From Bacillota bacterium (lineage in GTDB: Bacteria > Bacillota > Clostridia > Acetivibrionales > DTU013): 64,000 nucleotides of DNA. This document shows, in pieces, positions 9,181-17,284 of the stretch. The stretch lies in the NCBI GenBank assembly GCA_023435305.1, contig JAEYRV010000040.1, positions 8,036 to 72,035 on the forward strand, given 5' to 3'. Within the stretch, counting starts at the first letter, position 1. Each line of letters starts with the position of its first letter. The notes beneath the pieces are model-generated. The model was not told where the DNA came from. It ran no database searches and saw only the letters and a program-made list of their open reading frames with translations. Position numbers and translations under genes: made by a program.

Positions 9181-10461
9181 TCATCTTGTAATAAGTCCAT
9201 CCTTATACTTCTTTCCAAGGACCAGTGTCGTCGTTATCCAGCTGTCTGTACCATGCATTCTATGATTGATCTGTATGGCGTCTCCGGGTGACTTGGAATA
9301 GATATAGGTCCTCAGCTGCATCATGGTGTTGATCTGCTGGCCATCCACCTTCCTGATGATACAGCCCTCACGTATGCCTGCCTTGTATGCGGGGCCGCTG
9401 CCGTCGACATGCGCAACATAAATGCCTTCCTTCAGCTTGGCCTCTCCATCGACATAGGGAATGACATTTCCATCATATGCAAACATCCCCATATATGGTT
9501 CCTCAAATGTACCCGTCCTTATCAGCTTGTCCATAACAGGTTTGGTGATGTTGATAGGAATGGCGAAGCCCATACCCTCAGCGCTGGTGACCTTCACGGT
9601 ATTGATGCCTATGACCTCTCCCTTCGAATTGAGCAATGGTCCGCCGCTGTTGCCCGGATTTATACTTGCATCGGTCTGTATAAGATCCTCCATATAATTT
9701 GTCCCGGTTTCAGATTCGATGCTGATAGTCCTATTGAGGGCGCTTATGATGCCGGATGTAACGGATCTTTGAAAATCCAGCCCCAAAGGGTTTCCTATGG
9801 CTATGGCATGCTCTCCCACCTCCAGCTTTGAAGCGTCCCCAAGACGCAGAGGATTCAGCCCGGTGAGGTTCACCTTAACCGCGGCAAGATCCAGCACGGG
9901 GTCCGACCATACGACTACTCCGTCGACATTCCTTCCGTCTGCAAAGGAAACTACTATCCTATTACTCTTTCCTCCCGCGACATGGTAGTTTGTCAATATA
10001 TATCCGTCCGAGCTGACCACAACTCCGGAACCAAATCCAACCTCTGTCTCCCTATTTCTGTCAAACAGGTTATTCCTTACAGCTCTTTCGACAGTGATTC
10101 CGACTACACCTGCAGTAGCCTTTTTAGCTACGGACTGGGTAACTGGTATACTATTGGGATCAGTATCAGTCATTGACGTATCCGGGACTGTGCCTCCGGA
10201 CGCTGAACCGCCTTGGTCTGAAGTATCGGAGAGCAAATGTCCGGCGCTTCTTATCAGCTCGCCGTCAACGTTATACTGCCCCTGTCCTATACCCATCTGT
10301 GAAGCAATATCTCCTGTTCCTCTTTCCGCCGCAGGATCTTTGAACGAAATGTACCTGGGACCGGCAAATAGTACAAGCGTGCATACTGCAAGAGAGGTCA
10401 CCAGTGAGATCATCAGCATACCGATGAATCCCGTGCGCTTTCCATTATCTCTGAACATCAT
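9181..10461 (-). CDS. Membrane-anchored HtrA/DegP-type serine protease with PDZ domain
   Basis: This 426-residue protease is anchored by one N-terminal membrane segment (residues 13-33), with the catalytic part outside the cell. The S1C catalytic triad is visible as H160 (TNYHV), D191 (DLAAV) and S272 (GNSGGP). A single PDZ domain occupies about 320-410. A low-complexity S/G/T/D linker at 75-110 joins the anchor to the protease. Such proteins degrade or refold damaged exported proteins. In Bacillus, htrA (yycK) belongs to the Wal cluster, but here it lies more than 30 kb away from it. Confidence 0.95.
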   Translation of the reverse strand: MMFRDNGKRTGFIGMLMISLVTSLAVCTLVLFAGPRYISFKDPAAERGTGDIASQMGIGQGQYNVDGELIRSAGHLLSDTSDQGGSASGGTVPDTSMTDTDPNSIPVTQSVAKKATAGVVGITVERAVRNNLFDRNRETEVGFGSGVVVSSDGYILTNYHVAGGKSNRIVVSFADGRNVDGVVVWSDPVLDLAAVKVNLTGLNPLRLGDASKLEVGEHAIAIGNPLGLDFQRSVTSGIISALNRTISIESETGTNYMEDLIQTDASINPGNSGGPLLNSKGEVIGINTVKVTSAEGMGFAIPINITKPVMDKLIRTGTFEEPYMGMFAYDGNVIPYVDGEAKLKEGIYVAHVDGSGPAYKAGIREGCIIRKVDGQQINTMMQLRTYIYSKSPGDAIQINHRMHGTDSWITTTLVLGKKYKDGLITR

Positions 10462-10520
10462 ATCATCCTCATTTTCGAATTCTTTTAGGATTATTATTTC
10501 AATAATGTCATAAAGAATAC

Positions 10521-10553
10521 GAAAAAAATCCGGAGGTCAATTGACCGCCGGAT
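10521..10553 (-). terminator. Rho-independent terminator after the DUF951 gene
   Basis: On the minus strand ATCCGG pairs with CCGGAT around an inner perfect GGTCAATTGACC, followed by seven T. The hairpin includes the stop codon of the DUF951 gene and separates the glnA-DUF951 unit from the protease gene. Confidence 0.9.
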
Positions 10554-10746
10554 CCTGAAGATTTGATTTTATGATCTTTTTAACGCTTTTCTCGAATTTT
10601 GGTCTGGGGAGCATTACCTGATGTCCGCATCCAAGGCATTTCACCCTGAAGTCGGCGCCGGTCCTCATTACCTCCCATTGTCTGCTTCCGCAGGGATGTT
10701 CCTTCCTGAATTCAACAATGTCTCCCAGGCAGAACCTGTCAGCCAT
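10537..10746 (-). CDS. DUF951 (YyzM-like) small protein
   Basis: This 69-residue protein matches the DUF951 pattern: an N-terminal GDIVEFRKEHPCGS block, then a GADFRVKCLGCGHQVMLPR block, with three cysteines that could bind a metal. The function of the family is unknown. It follows glnA by 43 bases and ends inside a strong terminator, so it is probably the last gene of the glnA transcript. In Bacillus the homologue (yyzM) lies near the replication origin, which fits the origin-proximal reading of this window. Confidence 0.88.
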   Translation of the reverse strand: MADRFCLGDIVEFRKEHPCGSRQWEVMRTGADFRVKCLGCGHQVMLPRPKFEKSVKKIIKSNLQDPAVN

Positions 10747-10789
10747 TTTCCTTCACTCCTTGTGAATCATGATAATGCAGCTGCATTAA

Positions 10790-12124
10790 TTAATAATTCT
10801 TCAAATAATTATCGATCTCCCACTTGCTGATCCTTATCCTGTATTCGGTGCATTCTTTCTGCTTGGCCTCTATATACTTGCTGAAAATATGCTCTCCCAG
10901 AACACCCTTTACAAAAGTACTGCCGCTCATTTCAGATAATGCTTCATTCAGGCTGGCGGGAAGATCCTCTATATTGGCCTCTCTTCTTTCCTCGTCGCTC
11001 ATGTCGAAAATGTTCCTGTTTACTGGCTCCGGAGGCATGATCTTTTTCTCTATGCCCTCGAGTCCTGCGGTAAGGATCGCCGCCAGTGAAAGATAAGGAT
11101 TGCAGCTGGGATCCGGGTTTCTCATCTCGAGTCTTGTAGCAGTTCCGCGGGCAGCAGGCACTCTGATCAGCGGACTCCTGTTTCTTGCGGACCATGCGAT
11201 ATAGACAGGCGCCTCGTAGCCTGCAACAAGTCTTTTATATGAATTGACAAGCGGATTGGTCAATGCAGTAAAGGAACGTACATTTTTCATGAGGCCGCCA
11301 ATAAACCAGTAGGCTTCCTGACTCAGCTGAAGCGGATCATTTTCGTCAAAGAAAATATTTCTGCCATTCTTGAACAGCGAGGTGTTCACATGCATACCCG
11401 AACCGGCTATCCCAAAGACAGGCTTTGGCATAAATGTGGCATGCAGTCCGTGACGCTGAGCTATAGTCTTGACGACCAGCTTGAATGTGACTATGGCATC
11501 GGCCGCCGTAAGCGCGTCGGCATACTTGAAATCTATCTCGTGCTGGCCGGGAGCCACCTCATGATGGGAGGCCTCCACTTCAAAGCCCATATCCTCAAGG
11601 GCCAGGCACATATCTCTTCTGGCGTTCTCACCCAGATCCACAGGCCCCAGATCGAAATACCCTGCTTTATCATGTGTAATAGTGGTCGGATTGCCCTCGC
11701 TGTCGGTAAGGAACAGGAAAAACTCACATTCCGGGCCCACATTGAATGTATCGTATCCCATATCCGACGCTTTCTTCAGCGCCCTTTTAAGGACGTACCT
11801 GGGATCGCCTTCAAACGGCTTGCCGTCTGCGGTGTATACATCGCAGATCATCCTTGCGACCTTGCCTGTCTGCGGTCTCCATGGAAAAATCACAAACGAA
11901 TTGATATCAGGCCTCAGATACATGTCGGACTCCTCTATCCTGACAAAGCCTTCAATAGATGAGCCATCAAACATGCACATGTTATCCAGCGCTTTCTCCA
12001 GCTGCCTTGCAGTTATCGCCACATTCTTCAGCATACCGAAGATATCGGTAAACTGCAGCCTTATAAACTCCACACCTTCATCCTGTACGATCCTGATAAT
12101 ATCTTCCTTCGTGTATTCCGGCAT
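10790..12124 (-). CDS. glnA: Glutamine synthetase type I
   Basis: This enzyme (444 residues) joins ammonia to glutamate using ATP. Family motifs are visible: DGSSIEGF near residue 53, the GPECEFFLF metal site, GSGMHVNTS in the ammonia and glutamate site, and NPLVNSYKRL in the ATP site. The region matching the adenylylation motif of Gram-negative enzymes reads NIEDLP with no tyrosine, so control by adenylylation is unlikely. I chose ATG 12124, because GGAGG lies nine bases before it; the upstream ATG at 12130 is too close. The leader (12148-12241) contains an attenuator. Confidence 0.97.
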   Translation of the reverse strand: MPEYTKEDIIRIVQDEGVEFIRLQFTDIFGMLKNVAITARQLEKALDNMCMFDGSSIEGFVRIEESDMYLRPDINSFVIFPWRPQTGKVARMICDVYTADGKPFEGDPRYVLKRALKKASDMGYDTFNVGPECEFFLFLTDSEGNPTTITHDKAGYFDLGPVDLGENARRDMCLALEDMGFEVEASHHEVAPGQHEIDFKYADALTAADAIVTFKLVVKTIAQRHGLHATFMPKPVFGIAGSGMHVNTSLFKNGRNIFFDENDPLQLSQEAYWFIGGLMKNVRSFTALTNPLVNSYKRLVAGYEAPVYIAWSARNRSPLIRVPAARGTATRLEMRNPDPSCNPYLSLAAILTAGLEGIEKKIMPPEPVNRNIFDMSDEERREANIEDLPASLNEALSEMSGSTFVKGVLGEHIFSKYIEAKQKECTEYRIRISKWEIDNYLKNY

Positions 12125-12147
12125 ATTCATGCACCTCCGTTTTTAAT

Positions 12148-12241
12148 AAAAAAAGCGTACTCAAACAAACTCAATGTTGTTTAAGAACGCCGTTGTTCCT
12201 GAACCTGAGACGCGGCTCCACTCTTTATCGGGATAGACCGT
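12148..12241 (-). promoter_or_regulatory. glnA leader with attenuator terminator and ANTAR-like hexaloop
   Basis: On the minus strand an intrinsic terminator spans 12190-12148: GCGTTCTTAAACAA pairs with TTGTTTGAGTACGC (one mismatch, one wobble) and a run of seven T follows, 24 bases before the glnA start. Its 5' arm overlaps a competing small hairpin, GAAC-AACGGC-GTTC (12198-12185), whose six-base loop has A at position 1 and G at position 4. That is the loop rule of ANTAR antiterminator targets. I could not find a clear second hexaloop hairpin upstream, so the class is uncertain. The attenuator itself is well supported. Confidence 0.7.
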
Positions 12242-12247
12242 ACCTAT

Positions 12248-12275
12248 ATTTTAACATTAATTTCTCTTATTACAA
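12248..12275 (-). promoter_or_regulatory. Promoter of glnA
   Basis: TTGTAA (12275-12270) and TAAAAT (12253-12248) are separated by 16 bases on the minus strand, which gives a start near 12241 at the head of the attenuator leader. Confidence 0.6.
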
Positions 12276-12315
12276 TACTTAAAGCAAATCATCCGCCAGA
12301 AATCTTTGTCACACA

Positions 12316-12354
12316 GAAAAAGAGCCTGCGGCAAATTATTATTGCTGCAGACTC
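12316..12354 (-). terminator. Terminator after rubredoxin
   Basis: GAGTCTGCAGCAA pairs with TTGCCGCAGGCTC on the minus strand and is followed by TTTTT. It separates the rubredoxin gene from the glnA promoter. Confidence 0.88.
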
Positions 12355-12365
12355 CGTTTTTTTGA

Positions 12366-12527
12366 TCAGTCTTCCTTCTCAAACATATCCTTGCCTACTC
12401 CGCAGAGGGGGCAAACCCAATCCTCGGGGATATCTTCAAAGGGTGTGCCGGGAGCGATGCCTCCGTCGGGATCTCCGATTTCAGGATCATAAACATAACC
12501 GCAGGCAGTACATACGTATTTAGCCAA
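12366..12527 (-). CDS. Rubredoxin, 53 aa
   Basis: This small iron-sulfur electron carrier has the two expected iron-binding pairs, YVCTACGYVY (C6, C9) and WVCPLCGVGKDMF (C39, C42). The start is TTG at 12527: AAGGAG lies eight bases upstream, and the ATG triplets nearby are out of frame. Rubredoxins act in oxygen and superoxide defence with reductases or rubrerythrin in anaerobes. No such partner lies next to it, and its own terminator shows that it is a single-gene unit. The presence of rubredoxin supports an anaerobic host. Confidence 0.96.
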   Translation of the reverse strand: MAKYVCTACGYVYDPEIGDPDGGIAPGTPFEDIPEDWVCPLCGVGKDMFEKED

Positions 12528-12606
12528 AACATCATCTCCTTAGAATAAACTTTTTCCTTATCTATATTCCCCTTGATATAGGGTCATAAACGATTTTTTT
12601 AAAATT

Positions 12607-13125
12607 TTAATAGCCTTTGTTCTTTTTACCGCCGCCAAGCACAATAATACCTATAATAATAAGCACGACGGGTATTGCATACGGCCCTGTCTGGAAGTTC
12701 AGTATATCGCTCAGCGAGAATGTGAAGAAAAATATGAACGACAGTCCGCCGAGTATACCCACGGGGATCAGCAGTCCTTTTTCCCTGCTGCCGAAGCAAT
12801 AGAGCTCAAAAAGACCGAATGCCACAGCGAAAATGAAGAAGGGCCATGTTACCCCCCAGCCGCCAAACAGCATGTTGAACTGCAGGGTCATTCCAATTAT
12901 CAGGAGTATGCCCCCCGGTACAAGTATTCCGGGATTTCTCCTTGAACCCGAGAAAAATTTAAAGTGGAACAGCAAGCCCGGCAGTATGATGAAGATCGTT
13001 GCCCAGAGTCTTGATATAATAAATCCGAATACGCTCCAGAAATTTAGTATCCCAAGATTTTGAAGAAGAAACAGTATGCCCAGGCATATAAATATACCGC
13101 CCAATGCCTTTCCGGTGTTTCTCAT
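12607..13125 (-). CDS. Multi-pass membrane protein, LiaF/DUF5668-like N-terminus
   Basis: I do not know its function. The 172-residue protein has about five to six hydrophobic segments in paired hairpins, and begins with MRNTGKALGGIFICLGILFL, a pattern seen at the start of LiaF-like and DUF5668 membrane proteins. The tail is short and basic (GGGKKNKGY). The ATG at 13125 has GGAGGG six bases upstream; a TTG at 13149 would put the ribosome binding site inside the gene. It is 65 bases from yyaC stop-to-start spacing on the same strand and may share its transcript. Confidence 0.75.
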   Translation of the reverse strand: MRNTGKALGGIFICLGILFLLQNLGILNFWSVFGFIISRLWATIFIILPGLLFHFKFFSGSRRNPGILVPGGILLIIGMTLQFNMLFGGWGVTWPFFIFAVAFGLFELYCFGSREKGLLIPVGILGGLSFIFFFTFSLSDILNFQTGPYAIPVVLIIIGIIVLGGGKKNKGY

Positions 13126-13214
13126 AGTAAGCCCTCCAATTATATTCAAAGTTTACTTGTTTCAAATAAGTCATTCTATATTATTATAATGCTTTATCTG
13201 AAAAAAGTCTGAAT

Positions 13215-13823
13215 TTATTTGGAGATAGAGTCGAAGATATTTGCCGGCAGCTCCCTGTCCTTATCGAGCTTCCATATGACATATCTGATCCCCGAGGAGA
13301 TCAGATCCGCTATCTTCATCACTACATAAAGCCTGGTGTTCTGAAGCACAAGAAAATCCATGAAGCCGCCGAAGTTCACGATACCTGTCACAAACATATC
13401 TCCAACCGGAGACAGCTCCTTATTGACGCCCGACCCGGGCTTGATCGGTCCTTCCCCGATCCCGACATATCCCACATGGTCCATGCTTCCAAGACATGCA
13501 TCTATAGCAATTATAAATGGGTTCTCACAATCCCGGGAAACCTGTTTCATTATGTCATCAATATTTTTTGCATGAACAGGACTTTCAAGATTTCCATATA
13601 CATGTACGCTCCTGCTCTTCAGCCCGGAAAGCTTGTGTCCTATGAGAGGTCCGAGGCTGTCGCCGGTAGAGCGGTCAGTACCTATGCACACAAATACCAG
13701 CGACTTCGCACCTTTGTCAAGCGCGCTGCTGATGTGCACATAGAGCTCATCTGTCAAATGCTTGAAAGCCGAAGCATTGCCCGAATTAATATATTGCTGT
13801 TTTGCAGCCGTCCTGGTTAGCAT
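13215..13823 (-). CDS. yyaC: Spore protein YyaC (DUF1256)
   Basis: This 202-residue protein matches the YyaC family, made in sporulating cells and related in fold to germination-type proteases. The motifs VFVCIGTDRSTGDSLGPLIG (about 43-62) and IAIDACLG (about 105-112) are visible, with the two acidic residues expected of the hydrogenase-maturation and Gpr-like peptidase fold. There is no signal peptide. Its exact substrate is not known. Like DUF951, it lies near the origin in Bacillus. The start is the ATG at 13823. Confidence 0.88.
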   Translation of the reverse strand: MLTRTAAKQQYINSGNASAFKHLTDELYVHISSALDKGAKSLVFVCIGTDRSTGDSLGPLIGHKLSGLKSRSVHVYGNLESPVHAKNIDDIMKQVSRDCENPFIIAIDACLGSMDHVGYVGIGEGPIKPGSGVNKELSPVGDMFVTGIVNFGGFMDFLVLQNTRLYVVMKIADLISSGIRYVIWKLDKDRELPANIFDSISK

Positions 13824-13944
13824 TTTGACTCCTGAATGTTTTATTGATATATATTATTTCCAGAATGCGTGGGTTTATTACCATATCTGGTTTAAACCAT
13901 CTGATTTACAGAGATTTTTTTATTTGGTATCATGTTGTTGAGGA

Positions 13945-15057
13945 GTGGTTTTTACGGAATCGATAAGAAAAAGCAACCCGCATATTGAAGACATACTTGA
14001 TGGGATGTATGACTGGGTCAGAGTCGTAGATTTTGACAATAAGATACTATATATGAACAGGGCTATGGAAGAAGACCTGGGAAAACTGACTATGGGCAAA
14101 AAGTGCTATGAAATGCTTGGACGCAGCGAGCCCTGTGAGAACTGTACCTCCAGAAGGGCGATCCTGGATGGAGTTTCCGGAGAAAAAGAGGAAAAAATAA
14201 ACGACAGGACCTTCTCGGTAATGTCATCTCCCTTAAAGAGCGCCGACGGTAAAATAATAGCAGTTGTTGAGGTGCTGCGGGAAACGACCCAGCTGAAAAA
14301 GCTGCTTGATAAAACACAGGAGCAGAACCTGATACTGAAAAAGGATGTGGAGATGGCCAGAAAGCTTCAGTCCAGTTTGCTGCCAGGCCCGATCAGCGAC
14401 CCGAGAGCGGATCTGTCGCTGATTTATATGCCCTGTGAAGCACTTGGCGGAGACTTTGTTGATGTATTTTACATAGACAGCTCTCATATTGGCATATACA
14501 TTGCAGACGTATCAGGCCACGGCGTCCAGGCATCACTGCTGACCGTCTTTCTGCGTTCGGCACTGAACAAGAAGCTGCTTTCGCCATCAATGGCCCTGGA
14601 GGAGCTTTACCGTGAATTCAATCAGAGCAGGCTGGATGAAGAACTATATATATCTGTCTTTTACTCAATAATCGATCTGGATAACAGAACAATGCTGTAT
14701 TCCAACGCCGGTCTGAATGTAACCCCTGTTGTTTACAGCGAAAGCAGATTTGAACTGCTGCGCATGCCGGGGATACCGATCAGCAACTGGATGAAAAAGC
14801 CCGGATACAAGGATGGAGAATTGGACCTTATGTCGGGCGACAAGCTGTTTTTGTATACCGACGGTATATTTGAAATGAGAAATGACCTTAATGAACAGTT
14901 TGGAGAGGAAAGGTTACTGGAAATCCTGCTGAAAAGTCATCTAAGTCCCAAGCAGCTGTTACTTAAGATAAAGAACTCAGCCTTCTCCTTTGCGGGAATA
15001 AAGACTGCTGATGAACTTAGGGATGATGTGACTCTGGCGCTTCTTGAACTAAAGTGA
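13945..15057 (+). CDS. PAS domain plus SpoIIE/RsbU-type protein phosphatase
   Basis: The N-terminal half (about 10-115) is a PAS domain with a CxxC-type insert (SEPCENCTSRRAIL). A short helical linker at 115-145 follows, then a PP2C-like phosphatase domain (about 150-368) with the metal motifs GGDFVDVF, IADVSGHGV and DDVTLALL. Proteins of this type dephosphorylate anti-anti-sigma factors and so steer a partner-switching sigma factor; no such partner is nearby. The start is unclear: GTG at 13945 overlaps the only AGGAG site, a TGA precedes it in frame, and the next well-spaced codon is ACG. The 3' end overlaps prmC by 41 bases on the opposite strand. Confidence 0.9.
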   Translation: MVFTESIRKSNPHIEDILDGMYDWVRVVDFDNKILYMNRAMEEDLGKLTMGKKCYEMLGRSEPCENCTSRRAILDGVSGEKEEKINDRTFSVMSSPLKSADGKIIAVVEVLRETTQLKKLLDKTQEQNLILKKDVEMARKLQSSLLPGPISDPRADLSLIYMPCEALGGDFVDVFYIDSSHIGIYIADVSGHGVQASLLTVFLRSALNKKLLSPSMALEELYREFNQSRLDEELYISVFYSIIDLDNRTMLYSNAGLNVTPVVYSESRFELLRMPGIPISNWMKKPGYKDGELDLMSGDKLFLYTDGIFEMRNDLNEQFGEERLLEILLKSHLSPKQLLLKIKNSAFSFAGIKTADELRDDVTLALLELK

Positions 15058-15913
15058 TGACGTTTGCCGCAACGGCTCTGTCCACCCCAGCCAGATCCTT
15101 ATATACTTTTATGTTGTAATACCTTCCGTCCCCGGCAATAAGACCGGCAACCTCCGCCGCCTGATCATACCCGGTTTCAAGAGCAAGCAGGCCCCCGCTT
15201 TTCAAGTACAATGGAGCAGCATCAATAATAGCTCTGTAAAAGCGCAGCCCATCCGCACCTCCATCAAGCGCCTCCACCGGCTCAAAATCCCTTACTTCCC
15301 TCTGAAGTCCTGGTAAATCACCTGTTCGTATATATGGAGGATTTGAAACTATTACATCGAACCCGGTACCCGTTATATTACTGAATAAATCACTTTCGAT
15401 AAATAAGACACGGTCCGCGACACCATTCCTTCGGGCGTTACCCGAAGCGGTCTCCAGTGCGTCAGGCATTATGTCCGAAGCAGTCACCCGGCATCTGGGA
15501 TAATGGTATGCCAGGCTTACGGCTATACAGCCTGAGCCGGTACACATATCCAGTATGTTTTGGATACTGCCCTCATTTGTCCTCCTGCAGAAATCAAGTA
15601 CGACCTCCACAAGTAATTCGGTATCCTGTCGGGGTATCAAAACACTTGGATTTGTCCTGAACATGAGTGACATGAATTCCTGGACTCCTGTCAGATACTG
15701 AAGCGGCTGCCCCTCCGCCCGTTTCATGAGCAGTCCGTGATATGCCCGCCCTATCCCGGCGTCCAGCGGCTCACTGCCGTGGGCATACAGGTATGTCCTG
15801 TCGCAGCCTGCAGCATGACAAAGCAGAACCCCGGCATCGTTGGCCGGGGCTTCGATTCCCGCATTTTTCAATATTTGCATTCCTTCTCTGTACGCTTCGC
15901 CGTAGGTCATCAT
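15017..15913 (-). CDS. prmC: Peptide chain release factor N5-glutamine methyltransferase
   Basis: This 298-residue enzyme methylates the GGQ glutamine of release factors RF1 and RF2. The SAM-binding motif ILDMCTGSGCIAVSLA lies near residue 120, and the catalytic NPPY motif lies in VIVSNPPYIRTGD near 190. The N-terminal helical domain that grips the release factor is present. It starts four bases after the yqhQ stop, within the rpmE-yqhQ-prmC arrangement common in Clostridia; prfA would be expected next but is absent. Its 3' end is convergent with, and overlaps, the phosphatase gene. Confidence 0.95.
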   Translation of the reverse strand: MMTYGEAYREGMQILKNAGIEAPANDAGVLLCHAAGCDRTYLYAHGSEPLDAGIGRAYHGLLMKRAEGQPLQYLTGVQEFMSLMFRTNPSVLIPRQDTELLVEVVLDFCRRTNEGSIQNILDMCTGSGCIAVSLAYHYPRCRVTASDIMPDALETASGNARRNGVADRVLFIESDLFSNITGTGFDVIVSNPPYIRTGDLPGLQREVRDFEPVEALDGGADGLRFYRAIIDAAPLYLKSGGLLALETGYDQAAEVAGLIAGDGRYYNIKVYKDLAGVDRAVAANVITLVQEAPESHHP

Positions 15914-15916
15914 TAC

Positions 15917-16843
15917 TCACCATTTATCGGAATCATTGTCCACCATGACATTTTTCATAGCGACGATTGCCACCTCTATCTGAGAATCATCCGGCTCTCT
16001 GGTGGTCAGAAACTGAAACAGCATGCCCGGAGCATTGATTATCTTCATCAGGAGCCAGTCCGTATGCCTGCCGGCAAACCGCTGCACCTCATACGCCACA
16101 CCTGCCACCACCGGTATCATAAGGAGCCTCAGCAACAGGTTTATTATAGGATTGTGCAAGCCAAGGAACGAGAAGATGATAATACTGATTATCATGACCA
16201 GAAACAGGAAGGATGTTCCGCAGCGAGGGTGCTTTGTCGTATACTTCCTGACATTTTCCACCGTCAGCTCTTCTTCATGCTCATAGCAGTGGATCGTTTT
16301 GTGCTCTGCACCGTGATACTGCCAGACTCTTTTTATATCATCCAGCAAGGTTGCCAGATAAATGTATAGAAAGAAAATGACTATTCTGATCACACCCTCA
16401 AAAAGGTTGTACAATATGACATTTGCACCTTCCTTTTTAAGATTGATCAGTCCGGCCAGAAGATTGGGCAGCAATATGAAAAGCCCTATACTGAATGCAA
16501 GCGATATTATGACTGATACGTAAATAACCGCATCCTTGCCCTTATCCTTGAACAGTTTTTCTATAAACGCATCAAATTTCGATGGTTCCTTTTCTGATTC
16601 ATCCTCCAGATCGACAAAATCCGCAGAGTACATCAATGCCTTCACTCCGACTATCATTTGCTTGAAAAGGTTCACGGAGCCGCGTACAAGCGGTATCTTC
16701 TGGATCTTTGACTTCTTTGGCAGGGGATTTTTCTCCAGAACGATCTCTCCGTCAGGCTTGCGTACGGCTATAGCCGAATTTTCAGGCCCTATCATCAGCA
16801 ATCCTTCCAGAAGCGCTTGTCCCCCTATAGTAGTTTTCTTCAT
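15917..16843 (-). CDS. yqhQ: DUF1385 membrane protein (YqhQ-like)
   Basis: This 308-residue integral membrane protein matches DUF1385. It begins GGQALLEGLLMIGP, has conserved YHGAEHKTIHCYEHE and KHPRCGTSFLF blocks rich in histidine and cysteine, and carries four to five membrane segments. The family is widespread in Firmicutes, with a poorly understood role. It overlaps no gene but sits only three bases from prmC, so the two are surely co-transcribed. Confidence 0.92.
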   Translation of the reverse strand: MKKTTIGGQALLEGLLMIGPENSAIAVRKPDGEIVLEKNPLPKKSKIQKIPLVRGSVNLFKQMIVGVKALMYSADFVDLEDESEKEPSKFDAFIEKLFKDKGKDAVIYVSVIISLAFSIGLFILLPNLLAGLINLKKEGANVILYNLFEGVIRIVIFFLYIYLATLLDDIKRVWQYHGAEHKTIHCYEHEEELTVENVRKYTTKHPRCGTSFLFLVMIISIIIFSFLGLHNPIINLLLRLLMIPVVAGVAYEVQRFAGRHTDWLLMKIINAPGMLFQFLTTREPDDSQIEVAIVAMKNVMVDNDSDKW

Positions 16844-16880
16844 AATCTCTCCTCTGATGTTAACGCAATATGACCGGTAT

Positions 16881-16917
16881 AAAAAATAAAGGCCGAATCA
16901 TTTAATGTTCAGCCTTT
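16881..16917 (-). terminator. Terminator after rpmE
   Basis: AAAGGCTGAA pairs with TTCGGCCTTT on the minus strand (one G-T wobble), followed by ATTTTTT. It lies between rpmE and yqhQ, so yqhQ-prmC probably also have their own promoter. Confidence 0.85.
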
Positions 16918-16971
16918 AGTGTACCACTTTTGCTCTCGCTTTTCAAATTTCCTATGATGTCATGATGCATC

Positions 16972-17181
16972 TTAAGCGTTGTCTACGATACCGAATTTCT
17001 TCTTGAATTTTTCAACACGTCCGCCGGTGTCAATAAGCTTCTGCTTACCGGTAAAGAACGGATGACACTTTGAGCATATTTCAACATGCAGTTCCTTTTT
17101 CACGGAACCTGTAGTAAAGATCTCGCCACAAGCGCACTTTACAGTTGCCTCACCATATTTGGGCTGAATATTTTCTTTCAT
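16972..17181 (-). CDS. rpmE: Ribosomal protein L31, zinc-binding form
   Basis: This 69-residue large-subunit protein carries the zinc ligands C16, C18, C36 and C39, so it is the C+ form that stores zinc and is exchanged for the C- form during zinc shortage. The sequence runs from MKENIQPKYGEATV to a basic KKFGIVDNA tail. It lies 103 bases downstream of rho, the usual pairing in Firmicutes. Confidence 0.97.
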   Translation of the reverse strand: MKENIQPKYGEATVKCACGEIFTTGSVKKELHVEICSKCHPFFTGKQKLIDTGGRVEKFKKKFGIVDNA

Positions 17182-17284
17182 CGTCGATTCACCTTCCTTC
17201 GCTTTGCTGCAAAATAGATTCTGCCATTCTGCTCACGCAACAAGCAAAAAACATTGTAGCATATATTATCATCTTAATCAAGTC

